Of a DNA stretch of 64,000 nt, positions 8,740 to 17,367 are shown one piece after another. The position numbers were made by a program, and so were the translations under genes. Within the stretch, counting starts at the first letter, position 1, and each line of letters begins with the position of its first letter. The notes under the pieces are model-generated. The model made no database searches. It worked only from the letters and a program-made list of their open reading frames with translations, and was not told the DNA's origin. Origin of the DNA: Hahella chejuensis KCTC 2396 (GTDB taxonomy: Bacteria; Pseudomonadota; Gammaproteobacteria; Pseudomonadales; Oleiphilaceae); contig NC_007645.1 in NCBI RefSeq assembly GCF_000012985.1, positions 1,054,001 through 1,118,000 of the forward strand, read 5' to 3'.

Positions 8740-10173
8740 ATGCAGATACAGCTTCCAATGTTTCAAAATTCACGGGTCGTAGTGGTTGGCGACGTTATGC
8801 TGGACCGCTACTGGTACGGCGCGACATCACGGATTTCTCCTGAAGCGCCGGTGCCCGTCGTCAAAGTGGAGCAGTTGGAAGATCGGCCCGGCGGCGCAGC
8901 TAACGTGGCGCTGAACATTGCTGCGCTAGGCAGTGCGGCGGTGATTTTGGGTGTGACGGGTAAAGACGAAGCTGCGCAGTCACTGGCGGCGCGAATGGAG
9001 TCTGCAGGCATATTGGCGGACTTCCAGGAGCACGAAACTTTACCAACCATCACCAAGCTGCGGGTGATTAGCCGGCATCAGCAATTGATTCGCATGGATT
9101 TTGAGGAGAGTTTCGCAGGCGTTCCGCAGGAGCAGCTGGAAAAGAAAGTAGCGGGACAATTGGCCGGCGCCGGGGCTTTGGTTTTATCCGATTACGGCAA
9201 GGGCGCTTTACGCGATCCTCAAGCGTTTATTCAGTTGGCGCGAAGCAAACAAATTCCCGTGTTGGTTGACCCTAAGGGCAGCGATTTCGAGAAATATCGC
9301 GGCGCAACCCTGATCACCCCTAACTTGTCTGAATTTGAAGCGGTGGTAGGGCATTGTACAAGCGAGGCGGAACTGGTTCAGCGAGGCTTAAAACTGGTTG
9401 AGGAGCTGGAGCTTGAAGCGTTGCTGGTGACTCGCAGTGAACAGGGAATGACCCTGTTGAGAGCAGGACGATCAGAACTGCATTTGCCTGCCCAGGCGAA
9501 AGAAGTCTTCGATGTTACTGGCGCTGGCGATACGGTTATCTCTGTGCTCGCCGCCGCCTTGGCGGCAGGAAGCGAGATGGGGCAGGCGGTGGCGCTGGCC
9601 AATATTGCGGCCGGCATTGTCGTCGGCAAACTGGGTACGGCCTCAGTCAGCGCGCCGGAGTTGCGTCGCGCAGTCCAGCAGGAGCAAGGCGCAGGGCGCG
9701 GTGCGATGACGGTGGAGCAATTAAAAGTGGCGTTGGACGATGCACGCGCGCATGGCGAGAAAATCGTATTCACTAACGGCTGCTTCGATATCATTCACGC
9801 CGGACATGTGGGATATCTGGATCAAGCGCGGAAACTGGGGGATCGGTTGGTCGTTGCGATTAACAGCGACGCTTCCGTGAGTCGTTTGAAAGGACCGGCG
9901 CGCCCGATTAACCCTCTCGAACGCAGAATGGCGGTGCTCGCTGGCCTGGAAGCGGTGGACTGGGTTACCTGGTATGAAGATGACACGCCAGAACGGTTAT
10001 TAGAAATTCTAAAGCCGGATATCCTGGTGAAAGGCGGCGACTACAGCAAAGAGCAAGTTGTCGGTTGGGAAATCGTCGAAGGCTATGGTGGAGAGGTTCG
10101 GGCGTTGGACTTTCTGGATAACTGTTCAACGACTGCTATCGTTGAAAAGATTCGCAAGGATCAGGTGAAATAG
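8740..10173 (+). CDS. hldE: Bifunctional D-glycero-beta-D-manno-heptose-7-phosphate kinase / heptose-1-phosphate adenylyltransferase
   Basis: 477 residues. The N-terminal ribokinase-type domain (to about residue 320) has [14 protein letters not shown], the [14 protein letters not shown] glycine loop and DVTGAGDT with the catalytic Asp. The C-terminal nucleotidyltransferase domain has [13 protein letters not shown] (HxGH) and [13 protein letters not shown]. The two activities make ADP-heptose for LPS inner core. An ATG at 8713 is in frame, but the ATG at 8740 aligns exactly with the E. coli HldE N-terminus and has GAGGAC upstream. It is divergent from the lpxL-like operon. Confidence 0.95.
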   Translation: MQIQLPMFQNSRVVVVGDVMLDRYWYGATSRISPEAPVPVVKVEQLEDRPGGAANVALNIAALGSAAVILGVTGKDEAAQSLAARMESAGILADFQEHETLPTITKLRVISRHQQLIRMDFEESFAGVPQEQLEKKVAGQLAGAGALVLSDYGKGALRDPQAFIQLARSKQIPVLVDPKGSDFEKYRGATLITPNLSEFEAVVGHCTSEAELVQRGLKLVEELELEALLVTRSEQGMTLLRAGRSELHLPAQAKEVFDVTGAGDTVISVLAAALAAGSEMGQAVALANIAAGIVVGKLGTASVSAPELRRAVQQEQGAGRGAMTVEQLKVALDDARAHGEKIVFTNGCFDIIHAGHVGYLDQARKLGDRLVVAINSDASVSRLKGPARPINPLERRMAVLAGLEAVDWVTWYEDDTPERLLEILKPDILVKGGDYSKEQVVGWEIVEGYGGEVRALDFLDNCSTTAIVEKIRKDQVK

Positions 10174-10214
10174 TCGCCCAGCGTTGCGAAAACCTACTTA
10201 GAAGTGGGTAACGA

Positions 10215-10238
10215 CCGGCGACGCTGGGGCGTCGCCGG
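10215..10238. terminator. Perfect 10-bp hairpin between convergent hldE and ppa
   Basis: CCGGCGACGC (10215-10224) and GCGTCGCCGG (10229-10238) form a perfect stem with a TGGG loop. It lies between two convergent stop codons, which suggests a bidirectional transcription end or 3' stabiliser. There is no T-run, so it is not a classical intrinsic terminator. Confidence 0.45.
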
Positions 10239-10250
10239 AGACCGCAACAA

Positions 10251-10778
10251 TTAACCTTTGTAGGCCGCCGCTGCGTCTTGAATCGCCTTACGGGCCGCTT
10301 CGCGGTTCGCCCAGCCAGCAATTTTCACCCACTTGCCTTCCTCAAGATCTTTATAGTTCTCAAAGAAATGCTCGATCTGCTTGATCAGCAGTTCAGGCAG
10401 GTCAGTTGGCTCGTTGACGTTGTTGTACAGCGGAGTCAGCTTGGAGTGAGGCACCGCCAACAGCTTGGCGTCTTCGCCAGCTTCATCGGTCATGTTCAAC
10501 ACGCCGATTGGACGGCAACGGATCACTGCGCCGGGCTGGATCGGGTAGGGCGCCACAACCAACACATCCAACGGGTCGCCGTCGTCAGACAGCGTGTGAG
10601 GGATAAAGCCGTAGTTGCAGGGATAGAACATGGGCGTGGCCATGAAGCGGTCGACAACTACCGCACCGGAGTCCTTGTCGATTTCGTATTTGATCGGGCT
10701 GCTTTGCGCCGGAATTTCGATCACGACATTAATGTCGTCTGGCAGTTCTTTACCTGCGGAAATATTGTCAAAGTTCAT
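10251..10778 (-). CDS. ppa: Inorganic pyrophosphatase (family I)
   Basis: 175 residues, the family's normal length (E. coli 176). It hydrolyses pyrophosphate in the cytosol. [42 protein letters not shown] (metal-binding aspartates in DGDPLDVLV) and [13 protein letters not shown] are the family I signatures. The reading frame stays open upstream, but the ATG at 10776-10778 matches the normal start. Convergent with hldE. Confidence 0.95.
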   Translation of the reverse strand: MNFDNISAGKELPDDINVVIEIPAQSSPIKYEIDKDSGAVVVDRFMATPMFYPCNYGFIPHTLSDDGDPLDVLVVAPYPIQPGAVIRCRPIGVLNMTDEAGEDAKLLAVPHSKLTPLYNNVNEPTDLPELLIKQIEHFFENYKDLEEGKWVKIAGWANREAARKAIQDAAAAYKG

Positions 10779-10864
10779 AATCTGTACTTTCCATTCTATT
10801 AAAAAGCTGGGCAGCAAATTATAGGAGCTTTGCCCTGCTAAAACCAATAAGGCGTCTGTCCGAG

Positions 10865-11995
10865 CTAAAGTCCGAGCTGTTTGGCGATAATTTCGTTCAT
10901 GATTTCGGTAGAGCCGCCTCCGATGCTGAGAATGCGGGCGTCCCGATATAAGCGCTCTACTACGGATTCGCGCATGTAGCCCATGCCGCCGTGAATCTGA
11001 ACGGCGGCGTTCGTTACCTCTTGGGCGGCTTGCGAGCAAAAGTTCTTCGCCATGGCGACTTCTTTGATCGGGTTATCGCCGTTCTGTATGCGTTGCGCAA
11101 TATTTAATGTGTAGTTGCGAGCGATGTCCACCTGCGTCGCCATCTCGACCAGGCGATGCTTAATGACTTGGAACTTAGCGATTTTTCTACCAAACGCGTC
11201 ACGCTGACGAGCGTAGCTCAAGGCCTGTTCATAGGCGATTTGCGCGGTCATGTAAGCCATGATGGAAAGCGCGAGGCGCTCCATCAAAAAATTGCTCATG
11301 ATAGCGATGAAACCGCTGTTTTCCGGGCCGATGAGATTTTCCGCAGGAACGAGGCAGTCATTAAAGAACAGCTCTGCGGTGTCGCTGGCCCACCATCCCA
11401 TCTTTTTAAGCGGTTGTCCCGTGCTGAATCCATTCCTATCACGTTCTACAAGTATCAGACTGATGCCCCCGTGGCCTTCGCCGCCAGTGCGTACGGCGAC
11501 CGTGTAGAAGTCCGCCCGATGACCGCTGGTGATGAAGGTCTTGGAGCCATTGATGCGGTAAAAATCTCCTTTCCGTACGGCGTGAGTTTGTAAATTGGCG
11601 ACGTCAGAACCCCCGCCGGGTTCTGTGATGGCGAGAGCGGCGATCTTTTCACCCTGGAGCACAGAAGGAATCACTTTATTCTGCAGTATCGGACTCCCCC
11701 AGCGGGCAATGGGCGGCAAGGCGATATCCAATGATCCCAGGCTGGCGACAAACCCGCCGGACGTACTGCGCATGAGTTCTTCGCTGACGACGACTTTCAT
11801 TAATATGTCGTTTTCGCCGGAGCCGCCCCACTTTTCATTGAAGCCAACGCCCAGCACGCCAGCCTCTCCCGCCAGGCGATAGATCTCCCGGGGAAACGCG
11901 CCGGCCTCCTCCCACTCTTGTATATAAGGCGCGACATGTTGCTTGATGAATGCGGCTGTAGTGCGCCGCGCCATTTGATGGGTGTCGTTGAACAT
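10865..11995 (-). CDS. Acyl-CoA dehydrogenase
   Basis: 376 residues. A typical FAD-dependent acyl-CoA dehydrogenase: helical N-domain, the [21 protein letters not shown]-binding segment near residue 125, ending with [41 protein letters not shown]. The Glu of the [16 protein letters not shown] region is near where short/medium-chain enzymes place their base. The ATG at 11995 has AAAGGA 7 bases upstream; an in-frame extension to 12043 is unlikely to be used. Probably acts in fatty acid or branched-chain acyl-CoA oxidation. A palindrome at 12053-12068 may be its operator. Confidence 0.88.
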   Translation of the reverse strand: MFNDTHQMARRTTAAFIKQHVAPYIQEWEEAGAFPREIYRLAGEAGVLGVGFNEKWGGSGENDILMKVVVSEELMRSTSGGFVASLGSLDIALPPIARWGSPILQNKVIPSVLQGEKIAALAITEPGGGSDVANLQTHAVRKGDFYRINGSKTFITSGHRADFYTVAVRTGGEGHGGISLILVERDRNGFSTGQPLKKMGWWASDTAELFFNDCLVPAENLIGPENSGFIAIMSNFLMERLALSIMAYMTAQIAYEQALSYARQRDAFGRKIAKFQVIKHRLVEMATQVDIARNYTLNIAQRIQNGDNPIKEVAMAKNFCSQAAQEVTNAAVQIHGGMGYMRESVVERLYRDARILSIGGGSTEIMNEIIAKQLGL

Positions 11996-12052
11996 GCGCA
12001 ATTCCTTTATCTCGTTGTTATTGGGATTTAGCTTATCGATCAATTAAAAACC

Positions 12053-12068
12053 AAGCAAGCGCTTGTTT
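12053..12068. promoter_or_regulatory. Palindromic operator-like site upstream of the acyl-CoA dehydrogenase
   Basis: AAGCAAGCGCTTGTTT has a perfect CAAGCGCTTG core and flanking AA/TT. It lies 58-73 bp upstream of the acyl-CoA dehydrogenase start. The form fits a dimeric regulator such as the TetR proteins that control acyl-CoA genes. No regulator is encoded next to it. Confidence 0.4.
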
Positions 12069-12218
12069 TTTTGTGGGGGCTTGGATGATATGGGAGGGGG
12101 GTTAACGTTGCGGATATATGAAAGAAAAAAGAAACAGGAGAGATCTGTAAACGAGACTGCGACAGAAGGGAGGGAGCGAATGGCGCGGCCCTGACTAGAG
12201 GGCGCGCGCCAGACTAAA

Positions 12219-12896
12219 TCAGGCGTCAACCTTGATAGTTTTTACACCTTCTTGTGATCCCAGCAGAAGCACATCAGCAGGACGCATGGCGAACAAGCCG
12301 TTGGTCACTACGCCGGTGATTTGATTGATCTGTTGCTCCAGTTTTACGGGCTCCAGAATACGCAGGTTGAACACGTCCAGAATAATATTGCCATTATCCG
12401 TCACACAGCCTTCGCGGTAGACCGGGTCGCCGCCCAGCTTAACCAATTCCCTTGCTACATAGCTGCGCGCCATGGGGATAACTTCTATTGGTAATGGGAA
12501 ATCGCCAAGTACGTCCACCCATTTGGATTCGTCAGCGATACAGATAAAGGTTTTGGCGTTGGCGGCGACAATTTTCTCTCGCGTCAACGCGGCGCCGCCG
12601 CCTTTGATCAACTCCAGGCGTGGGTTGGTTTCGTCAGCACCGTCGATATAGAACTCCAGACCGGAAACGGAGTTAAGCTCGTATACGGGAATATTATGCT
12701 TCTTCAAGCGTTCTGCGGAGGCTTCTGAGCTGGCCACTGCGCCCTCGAACTGGGTTCTTACTTCCGCAAGCGCGTCGATGAAGTAGTTGGCAGTAGAGCC
12801 TGTGCCGATGCCGAGAATGGTGTCCGACTGCAGGTGGGGTTTGATATAGTCCAGCGCCGCTTTTGCGACTGCCTGCTTTAATTCGTCCTGGTTCAT
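12219..12896 (-). CDS. rpiA: Ribose-5-phosphate isomerase A
   Basis: 225 residues; converts ribose 5-phosphate and ribulose 5-phosphate in the pentose phosphate pathway. [16 protein letters not shown] (phosphate loop), [27 protein letters not shown] (catalytic acid and lysine region) and the [17 protein letters not shown] end are diagnostic. The ATG at 12896 with GAGGGCGGGC upstream is preferred over an in-frame start at 12944. It is divergent from ilvA, the pseudomonad arrangement. Confidence 0.96.
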   Translation of the reverse strand: MNQDELKQAVAKAALDYIKPHLQSDTILGIGTGSTANYFIDALAEVRTQFEGAVASSEASAERLKKHNIPVYELNSVSGLEFYIDGADETNPRLELIKGGGAALTREKIVAANAKTFICIADESKWVDVLGDFPLPIEVIPMARSYVARELVKLGGDPVYREGCVTDNGNIILDVFNLRILEPVKLEQQINQITGVVTNGLFAMRPADVLLLGSQEGVKTIKVDA

Positions 12897-13017
12897 AAGC
12901 CCGCCCTCAAAAAATTGGCAATTATAGTCTTCGCGCCTTTTCAATAGTAGACGTTGGGTCCGTAATGCCGATATTATTTGGCGCTTAATTCCGCTAGCGA
13001 TTTAGTAAGTTCCCATC

Positions 13018-14535
13018 ATGCCCCACCGATATATAAAAAAGATCCTGGACGCCAAAGTCTATGATGTTGCGATAGAGTCTCCTTTGGAGTCGGCCCACCT
13101 GCTCAGCCACAGGTTCAATAATCATATTCTATTGAAGCGTGAGGATTTGCAGCCGGTTTTCTCTTTCAAGTTACGGGGCGCCTATAACAAGCTCGCCCAA
13201 CTCTCCGGTATCGCTAAAGAAAAAGGCGTGATTGCGGCCTCGGCAGGTAATCATGCCCAAGGACTGGCGCTGGCTGCGCAAAAGTTGGGCGTCAAAGCGA
13301 CAATCGTCATGCCGCAAACCACACCGGAAATCAAAGTGAATTCCGTGCGGGCGAAAGGCGCAAAAGTGGTGCTGAAAGGGGACGCCTTTGACGAAGCGGC
13401 GGCGCATGCGCAAATGCTGGTCAAAGAAAAAGGGTACATCTATATACCTCCATTTGACGATGAAGAGGTTATTGCAGGTCAGGGCACAGTGGGTATGGAG
13501 ATTATGTGGCAACACACGTCCCCCTTACATGCCGTGTTCGTTCCCGTTGGCGGCGGTGGTTTGATTGCGGGCGTCGCCGCATATATCAAGTATCTGCGTC
13601 CCGATGTCAAAGTTATTGGCGTGGAGCCGGAAGACTCCAACTGTCTTCACGCTGCGTTGAAGGCGGGCAAGCGGGTGACGTTGCCGGAAGTAGGCATCTT
13701 CGCCGACGGCGTCGCCGTCAAACAAATTGGTAAAGCGCCTTGGGAAGTTTGTCGTCAGTATGTGGATGAAGTGGTTCTCGTCTCTACAGACGAAATCTGC
13801 GCAGGCATCAAAGATGTTTTTGAGGATACCCGCTCTATCGCCGAACCGGCTGGCGCATTGGCTGTCGCTGGATTGAAGAAGTATGTGGCGAGAGAGAAAA
13901 TTCAGGATCAAAACCTGATCGCCATCGTAAGCGGCGCAAATATGAACTTCGATCGTCTGGGGTATATCACTGAGCGCACCGAAGTAGGCGAGGAGCGCGA
14001 GGCGATTCTGGCGGTAAAAATTCCAGAGCGACCAGGTAGTTACAAGCGTTTCATCCAGGCGTTAAGCCGTCGCAATATTACAGAGTTTAATTATCGTTAT
14101 TGTGATGCGACGGAAGCGCAAATTTTCGTAGGCGTCCAGATCAGCTCCGGGCTGGAGGAGCGTAAGGAGCTGGTTGGCGCGTTGGAGGAGAAAGGCTATT
14201 CGGTGCTGGACCTCACCGATAACGAAGTCGCCAAAATGCACATCCGCCATATGGTGGGCGGGCATTCCCCGGCGTTAATCAACGAGAAGGTTTTTCGCTT
14301 TGAATTTCCAGAGCGTCCAGGGGCTTTAATGAAGTTCCTCATGGCGTTTGGCGCCCGCTGGAATATCACTATGTTTCATTATCGTAATCATGGCGCCGCT
14401 TATAGTCGTGTATTAATGGGCGCGCAGGTGAACGATGATGAGGTGGCGGAGTTCCGGAAGATGCTGGATACCGTTGGTTTTCGGTATTGGGAGGAGACCA
14501 ATAACCCTGCCTACAAACTGTTTCTAGGCGCCTGA
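13018..14535 (+). CDS. ilvA: Biosynthetic threonine ammonia-lyase (threonine dehydratase)
   Basis: 505 residues. PLP fold-type II enzyme making 2-oxobutanoate from threonine for isoleucine synthesis. SFKLRGAYN carries the PLP lysine (K51); PVGGGGLIAG is the phosphate-binding glycine loop. Two ACT-like regulatory domains follow (about residues 330-400 and 425-500, starting at LAVKIPERPGSYKRF and FRFEFPERPGALMKF), so feedback inhibition by isoleucine is expected from the family. Divergent from rpiA. Confidence 0.96.
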   Translation: MPHRYIKKILDAKVYDVAIESPLESAHLLSHRFNNHILLKREDLQPVFSFKLRGAYNKLAQLSGIAKEKGVIAASAGNHAQGLALAAQKLGVKATIVMPQTTPEIKVNSVRAKGAKVVLKGDAFDEAAAHAQMLVKEKGYIYIPPFDDEEVIAGQGTVGMEIMWQHTSPLHAVFVPVGGGGLIAGVAAYIKYLRPDVKVIGVEPEDSNCLHAALKAGKRVTLPEVGIFADGVAVKQIGKAPWEVCRQYVDEVVLVSTDEICAGIKDVFEDTRSIAEPAGALAVAGLKKYVAREKIQDQNLIAIVSGANMNFDRLGYITERTEVGEEREAILAVKIPERPGSYKRFIQALSRRNITEFNYRYCDATEAQIFVGVQISSGLEERKELVGALEEKGYSVLDLTDNEVAKMHIRHMVGGHSPALINEKVFRFEFPERPGALMKFLMAFGARWNITMFHYRNHGAAYSRVLMGAQVNDDEVAEFRKMLDTVGFRYWEETNNPAYKLFLGA

Positions 14536-14592
14536 TAATTAAGAGGTTTTAATATAAAGGCAGAAACGGTCACACTATTGTGTTTTAAGGCT

Positions 14593-14620
14593 TTGATTTA
14601 AATCAGGCAGGAGTTACAAT
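14593..14620 (+). promoter_or_regulatory. Putative sigma70 promoter for the small membrane peptide
   Basis: TTGATT at 14593-14598 and TACAAT at 14615-14620 are separated by 16 bp, in AT-rich sequence between ilvA and the 47-residue gene. It is a prediction from box matches only. Confidence 0.4.
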
Positions 14621-14706
14621 ACTTTTCTATAATTTCAAGTTAAGACAATTACCTATTTGTCTGATTTATAAAATTAAAAAAACGCCAATGAAAATTAGGG
14701 GGATGC

Positions 14707-14850
14707 ATGAAGCGCAAGCCTGACGTCATGCTTACGCTTGTGATCGTATTTTGCCTTGGGTTAGTCGTCAGCGGCTTCACAACCTTTGGCCACAAGGAAG
14801 CACGTACGTCGCCCACATATGTTTCCGTCGCTGGCGAGGACGTTAATTAG
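14707..14850 (+). CDS. Small conserved membrane peptide (47 aa)
   Basis: The peptide starts MKRKPDVMLTLVIVFCLGLV, a short basic N-terminus followed by a single hydrophobic segment of about 18 residues, then a polar tail ending in GEDVN. AGGGGG lies 4 bases before the ATG, a strong ribosome site. I recall similar small 'MKRxPD' membrane peptides beside ilvA/fau in pseudomonads; this was not checked by search. The intrinsic terminator at 14878-14902 lies 28 bp after its stop. Function unknown. Confidence 0.65.
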   Translation: MKRKPDVMLTLVIVFCLGLVVSGFTTFGHKEARTSPTYVSVAGEDVN

Positions 14851-14877
14851 TCCCTGTCTTCGTGACGATTCGAAAAT

Positions 14878-14902
14878 AGCCCTGTTAACGCAGGGCTTTT
14901 TT
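14878..14902 (+). terminator. Intrinsic terminator after the small membrane peptide
   Basis: AGCCCTG (14878-14884), loop TTAACG, CAGGGCT (14891-14897), then a run of T. The right arm overlaps the last codons of the convergent fau gene. Confidence 0.8.
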
Positions 14903-15484
14903 GTTTCTGAAGTGATGTAACTGTTGGTCTGTGGCGACAGCGGACAGTGGAATATCCCATGGTTCGTGGGGTAGCTCTGGGAATTGCTGGAAATGATGAG
15001 CGAAGCCGATCAACTTCGGTCTTTTGATAATGACCCGGCGGTCAGCGAAGGTGCGATCATAATAGCCCCCACCCATTCCCAATCGATTCCCCTGTTTATC
15101 AAAGGCGACCAAGGGAAAGCACACCACATGCAATGACCAGGGCGGAACTCTTTTCGCTCCCCGAAGCACAGGTTCGGGGATGCCGTACTTATTGGGTTTG
15201 AGCTTGGTTCCGGGCTCATACCGAACGAACCAGAGCCGGTTGTGATAAAGAGGGTGTAACACGGGAAGATAACAGGCTTTTTTTCTACGCCACAGGCGCT
15301 GAATAGTTGGGAGCGGATTGATTTCCCCGTCGTTGGCGAGATATAGGCCCCAACGAGCGCTACGACTGAGATGGATGGCTGAGCTGAGTGATTTTTGCAG
15401 ACCGGAAGCGGCGCTGCGTTGTTGTGCGGGTGTCAGCGCTCTGCGTTTTTTGCGCATGGCGCGACGAATAGACGCTTTATTCAT
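14885..15484 (-). CDS. fau: 5-formyltetrahydrofolate cyclo-ligase
   Basis: 199 residues (YgfA/MTHFS family). It converts 5-formyl-THF to 5,10-methenyl-THF with ATP. The N-terminal KASIRRAMRKKRRAL, the PVLHPLYHNRLWFVRY region and VAFDKQGNRLGMGGGYYDRTF (the substrate and phosphate loop) are diagnostic. It lies directly downstream of the 6S RNA gene and zapA, the conserved zapA-ssrS-ygfA order of gammaproteobacteria, so cotranscription with 6S RNA is likely. Confidence 0.93.
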   Translation of the reverse strand: MNKASIRRAMRKKRRALTPAQQRSAASGLQKSLSSAIHLSRSARWGLYLANDGEINPLPTIQRLWRRKKACYLPVLHPLYHNRLWFVRYEPGTKLKPNKYGIPEPVLRGAKRVPPWSLHVVCFPLVAFDKQGNRLGMGGGYYDRTFADRRVIIKRPKLIGFAHHFQQFPELPHEPWDIPLSAVATDQQLHHFRNKKALR

Positions 15485-15496
15485 AGCAGAAAAAAT

Positions 15497-15680
15497 AAAC
15501 TCCCCGAGACAGCCGCTGTCTGACGTGGCCCTTGAACCCTTTGGTTCAAGGAGGTAACCGCTGGAATGAATTAGGCTTTCCCTTCAAGAGGGACTTGCAC
15601 ACATCACTCGCAGGAGGTAACCAATAATAAAATTCATCGGCTCGAGGACGTATCTGACTGGCGAGCAGTTCAGGGAGCTT
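15497..15680 (-). ncRNA. ssrS: 6S RNA
   Basis: On the - strand the gene carries CCTTGAACCAAAGGGTTCA, nearly identical to the conserved 3' stem of E. coli 6S RNA. Its ends pair: CTCCCTGA near 15671-15678 with TCGGGGAG at 15500-15507, closing a rod of about 184 nt. A TATAAT box (complement of 15688-15693) is about 8 bases before the predicted 5' end; the -35 is weak. 6S RNA binds sigma70-RNA polymerase and modulates transcription in stationary phase. Its position between zapA and fau is the expected one. The exact ends are estimates. Confidence 0.92.
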
Positions 15681-15687
15681 GGGTCCT

Positions 15688-15693
15688 ATTATA
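15688..15693 (-). promoter_or_regulatory. -10 box of the 6S RNA promoter
   Basis: The complement reads TATAAT, in the region between zapA and ssrS, correctly placed for a start near 15680. No good -35 is visible (CTGCTT at 16 bp). Confidence 0.6.
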
Positions 15694-15781
15694 ACGAAAA
15701 ATGTAAAAAAAGCAGTGGGGTGAACCGGGAATATTCAATATTTTTTTCTTTTTTGATTACGTAATTGTATGTTTTGTAAAG

Positions 15782-16069
15782 TTATTTATTTCTCAATGCG
15801 GCGTCCAGCTTTTCATGAAGCGTGCTCAGGGTGGAAGAAACCTGTTCGGTTTTCTGTCCTTGCTGCATCAAATCGTAAGTCAGGTTCAAGGCGGCCATGA
15901 CCGCGATTCTTTCAGTTCCGTAAACTTTACCCGACGCCCGGATTTCCTTCATTTTCTGATCCAGCGCCCGCGCGGCGTCTTCCAGTTGGCGCTGCGCTTC
16001 AGGAGGACAGGCGACCAGATATTCCTTGTCCAGGATAGTGACTGTGGCGGTATGGTTGGTGCGACTCAT
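15782..16069 (-). CDS. zapA: Cell division protein ZapA
   Basis: 95 residues. The N-terminal TATVTILDKEYLVACPPE and RIAVMAALNLTYDL followed by a C-terminal coiled coil are the ZapA pattern. ZapA crosslinks FtsZ filaments at the Z-ring. Its start overlaps by one base the stop of the upstream coiled-coil gene, and 6S RNA follows. Confidence 0.93.
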   Translation of the reverse strand: MSRTNHTATVTILDKEYLVACPPEAQRQLEDAARALDQKMKEIRASGKVYGTERIAVMAALNLTYDLMQQGQKTEQVSSTLSTLHEKLDAALRNK

Positions 16070-16275
16070 TAACGTTGCTCCAATGCTTTCAAACGACTGA
16101 TCATGGCCTCGATTTTGGAGCGGGCCAGATCGTTCTTCTGTAATAGTTGCATGCGTTCCTTTTGCCAGTCTTCCTGCAGCTGGCGTAGCGCCTGATTATC
16201 TGCTTCGAGCTGTTTGCACTTCTGTATCAGGCGGTCAATTTTATCGCTTAACTGCTGCAACTGAGAAACATCCAT
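16069..16275 (-). CDS. Small coiled-coil protein, ZapB-like (TIGR02449 type)
   Basis: 68 residues, almost entirely heptad-like helix (QLQQLSDKIDRLIQKCKQLEADNQALRQ), without a hydrophobic segment. This short coiled coil directly upstream of zapA matches the gammaproteobacterial family I know as TIGR02449. ZapB in E. coli binds ZapA, so a divisome role is inferred from context. A 5' leader with a 12-bp inverted repeat precedes it (16315-16375). Confidence 0.8.
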   Translation of the reverse strand: MDVSQLQQLSDKIDRLIQKCKQLEADNQALRQLQEDWQKERMQLLQKNDLARSKIEAMISRLKALEQR

Positions 16276-16722
16276 AAGTTTTTCCAGTGGTATTGCCAGG
16301 GTTCTTCAGGAAGAGTTTTCTAACATGACTCGGCTTATGACGGACGCAAATCAAAGTGGAAAAATGTTAGAAAACCAAACTGTAGGCGCATGGGCGTCCA
16401 ATTAAATATAAGTCGCCGATGTAAGGGGGTCAACGTGCGCACCCGCGTGGCGATATAAGTGGGCGTCATGTTAGCATACACAGCATTATTCTGGCGTGAG
16501 TCGATCCTGATAAAGTTGACGTCAGAACCGTAAAAAACATGATGGCGAAAGCCTGAGCCGTCGCATATATATTCAATTGCGCCTGAAGCGCTTTATTAAA
16601 GCAGAGCGGGCGTTTTTGCCAAATGAATTCTATTTAATAAGGTTACGCCATTCGCCGTTGCGAACGATAATGGTTCAACCTGTGGAAGTGGGCGACTTCC
16701 GCCCGATTGGAGAATTAAACGA
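16276..16722. other. Divergent intergenic region, zapB-like gene versus ygfB-family gene
   Basis: 447 bases without a convincing gene; a 60-codon frame running into the ygfB start has no family features. It holds the inverted repeat at 16315-16375 and a possible + strand promoter (TTGACG at 16516-16521, CATGAT at 16538-16543). Confidence 0.6.
16315..16375. repeat. Perfect 12-bp inverted repeat with 37-nt spacer
   Basis: GTTTTCTAACAT (16315-16326) and ATGTTAGAAAAC (16364-16375) are exact reverse complements. The left arm is 40 bases upstream of the zapB-like start, so it could form a hairpin in the 5' leader of the zapB-like/zapA/6S transcript or serve as a two-site operator. Confidence 0.7.
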
Positions 16723-17286
16723 ATGTCCCAACCCTACCATGCCCTGCAACAACTATTGAACCGCATCGACGCAGACGCGACTCCTGCTGGAGTTCACGGT
16801 CTCTGGTGCGGAAGAATGGCGGCGGGAGACCGGGCGCAGGATAACGACTGGTGGAGCTACACGCTGCGCTTCGCCGGCAGCGTCAATGCGATTGAAGACA
16901 ACCTGCAGGCGGCGTTCAAAGCCGTATACGGCTACGCGGAAGCGGCGTTGACGCAGGATAATATGAGTTTCCAGCCCTGGTTGCCGGAAGATGCCGTTGA
17001 GTGCGCGTTGCGGGTCGCAGCGCTGGCGGACTGGTGCAGGGGCTTCGTTGAGGGGCTGACGTCCGTATTGGGAAGCGGACTTTCCTCCTGTTCGGCGGAT
17101 GTTCAGGAAATTCTTCAGGATTTGATGGATATCGGCGAAGTGGACCCGGAAGTAGATGGCGACGAGCAGGATGAAAGGGAGCTGCTGGAACTGACTGAAT
17201 TTGTGAAAGTGGCGGCGTTGAATGTGCTGCAGGAACTTACCGTCGCTAAAAAGAACGCCGCCCCGGAAAAGAAGACGCTACATTAA
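16723..17286 (+). CDS. ygfB: UPF0149 / YgfB family protein
   Basis: 187 residues, acidic and Leu/Ala-rich. WLPEDAVECALRVAALADWCRGFVEGL and the SADVQEILQDLMDIGEVD helix are the YgfB pattern. It is first of the ygfB-pepP-ubiH-ubiI cluster, divergent from zapA exactly as in E. coli. Molecular function is poorly defined; in Pseudomonas, YgfB has been linked to repression of alpA-dependent resistance genes. Confidence 0.88.
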   Translation: MSQPYHALQQLLNRIDADATPAGVHGLWCGRMAAGDRAQDNDWWSYTLRFAGSVNAIEDNLQAAFKAVYGYAEAALTQDNMSFQPWLPEDAVECALRVAALADWCRGFVEGLTSVLGSGLSSCSADVQEILQDLMDIGEVDPEVDGDEQDERELLELTEFVKVAALNVLQELTVAKKNAAPEKKTLH

Positions 17287-17367
17287 CGGTCCAAGGACAA
17301 GGCCCGCCGGCAGTTTGTACGGATGTGCGCCATATTACGGATAACTAAAAGTTTAAGAGAGATTGAC

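Noticed and set aside
16577-16759. 60-codon frame overlapping the ygfB-family start
   Set aside because: Overlaps a well-supported start in another frame and shows no features of a protein family.
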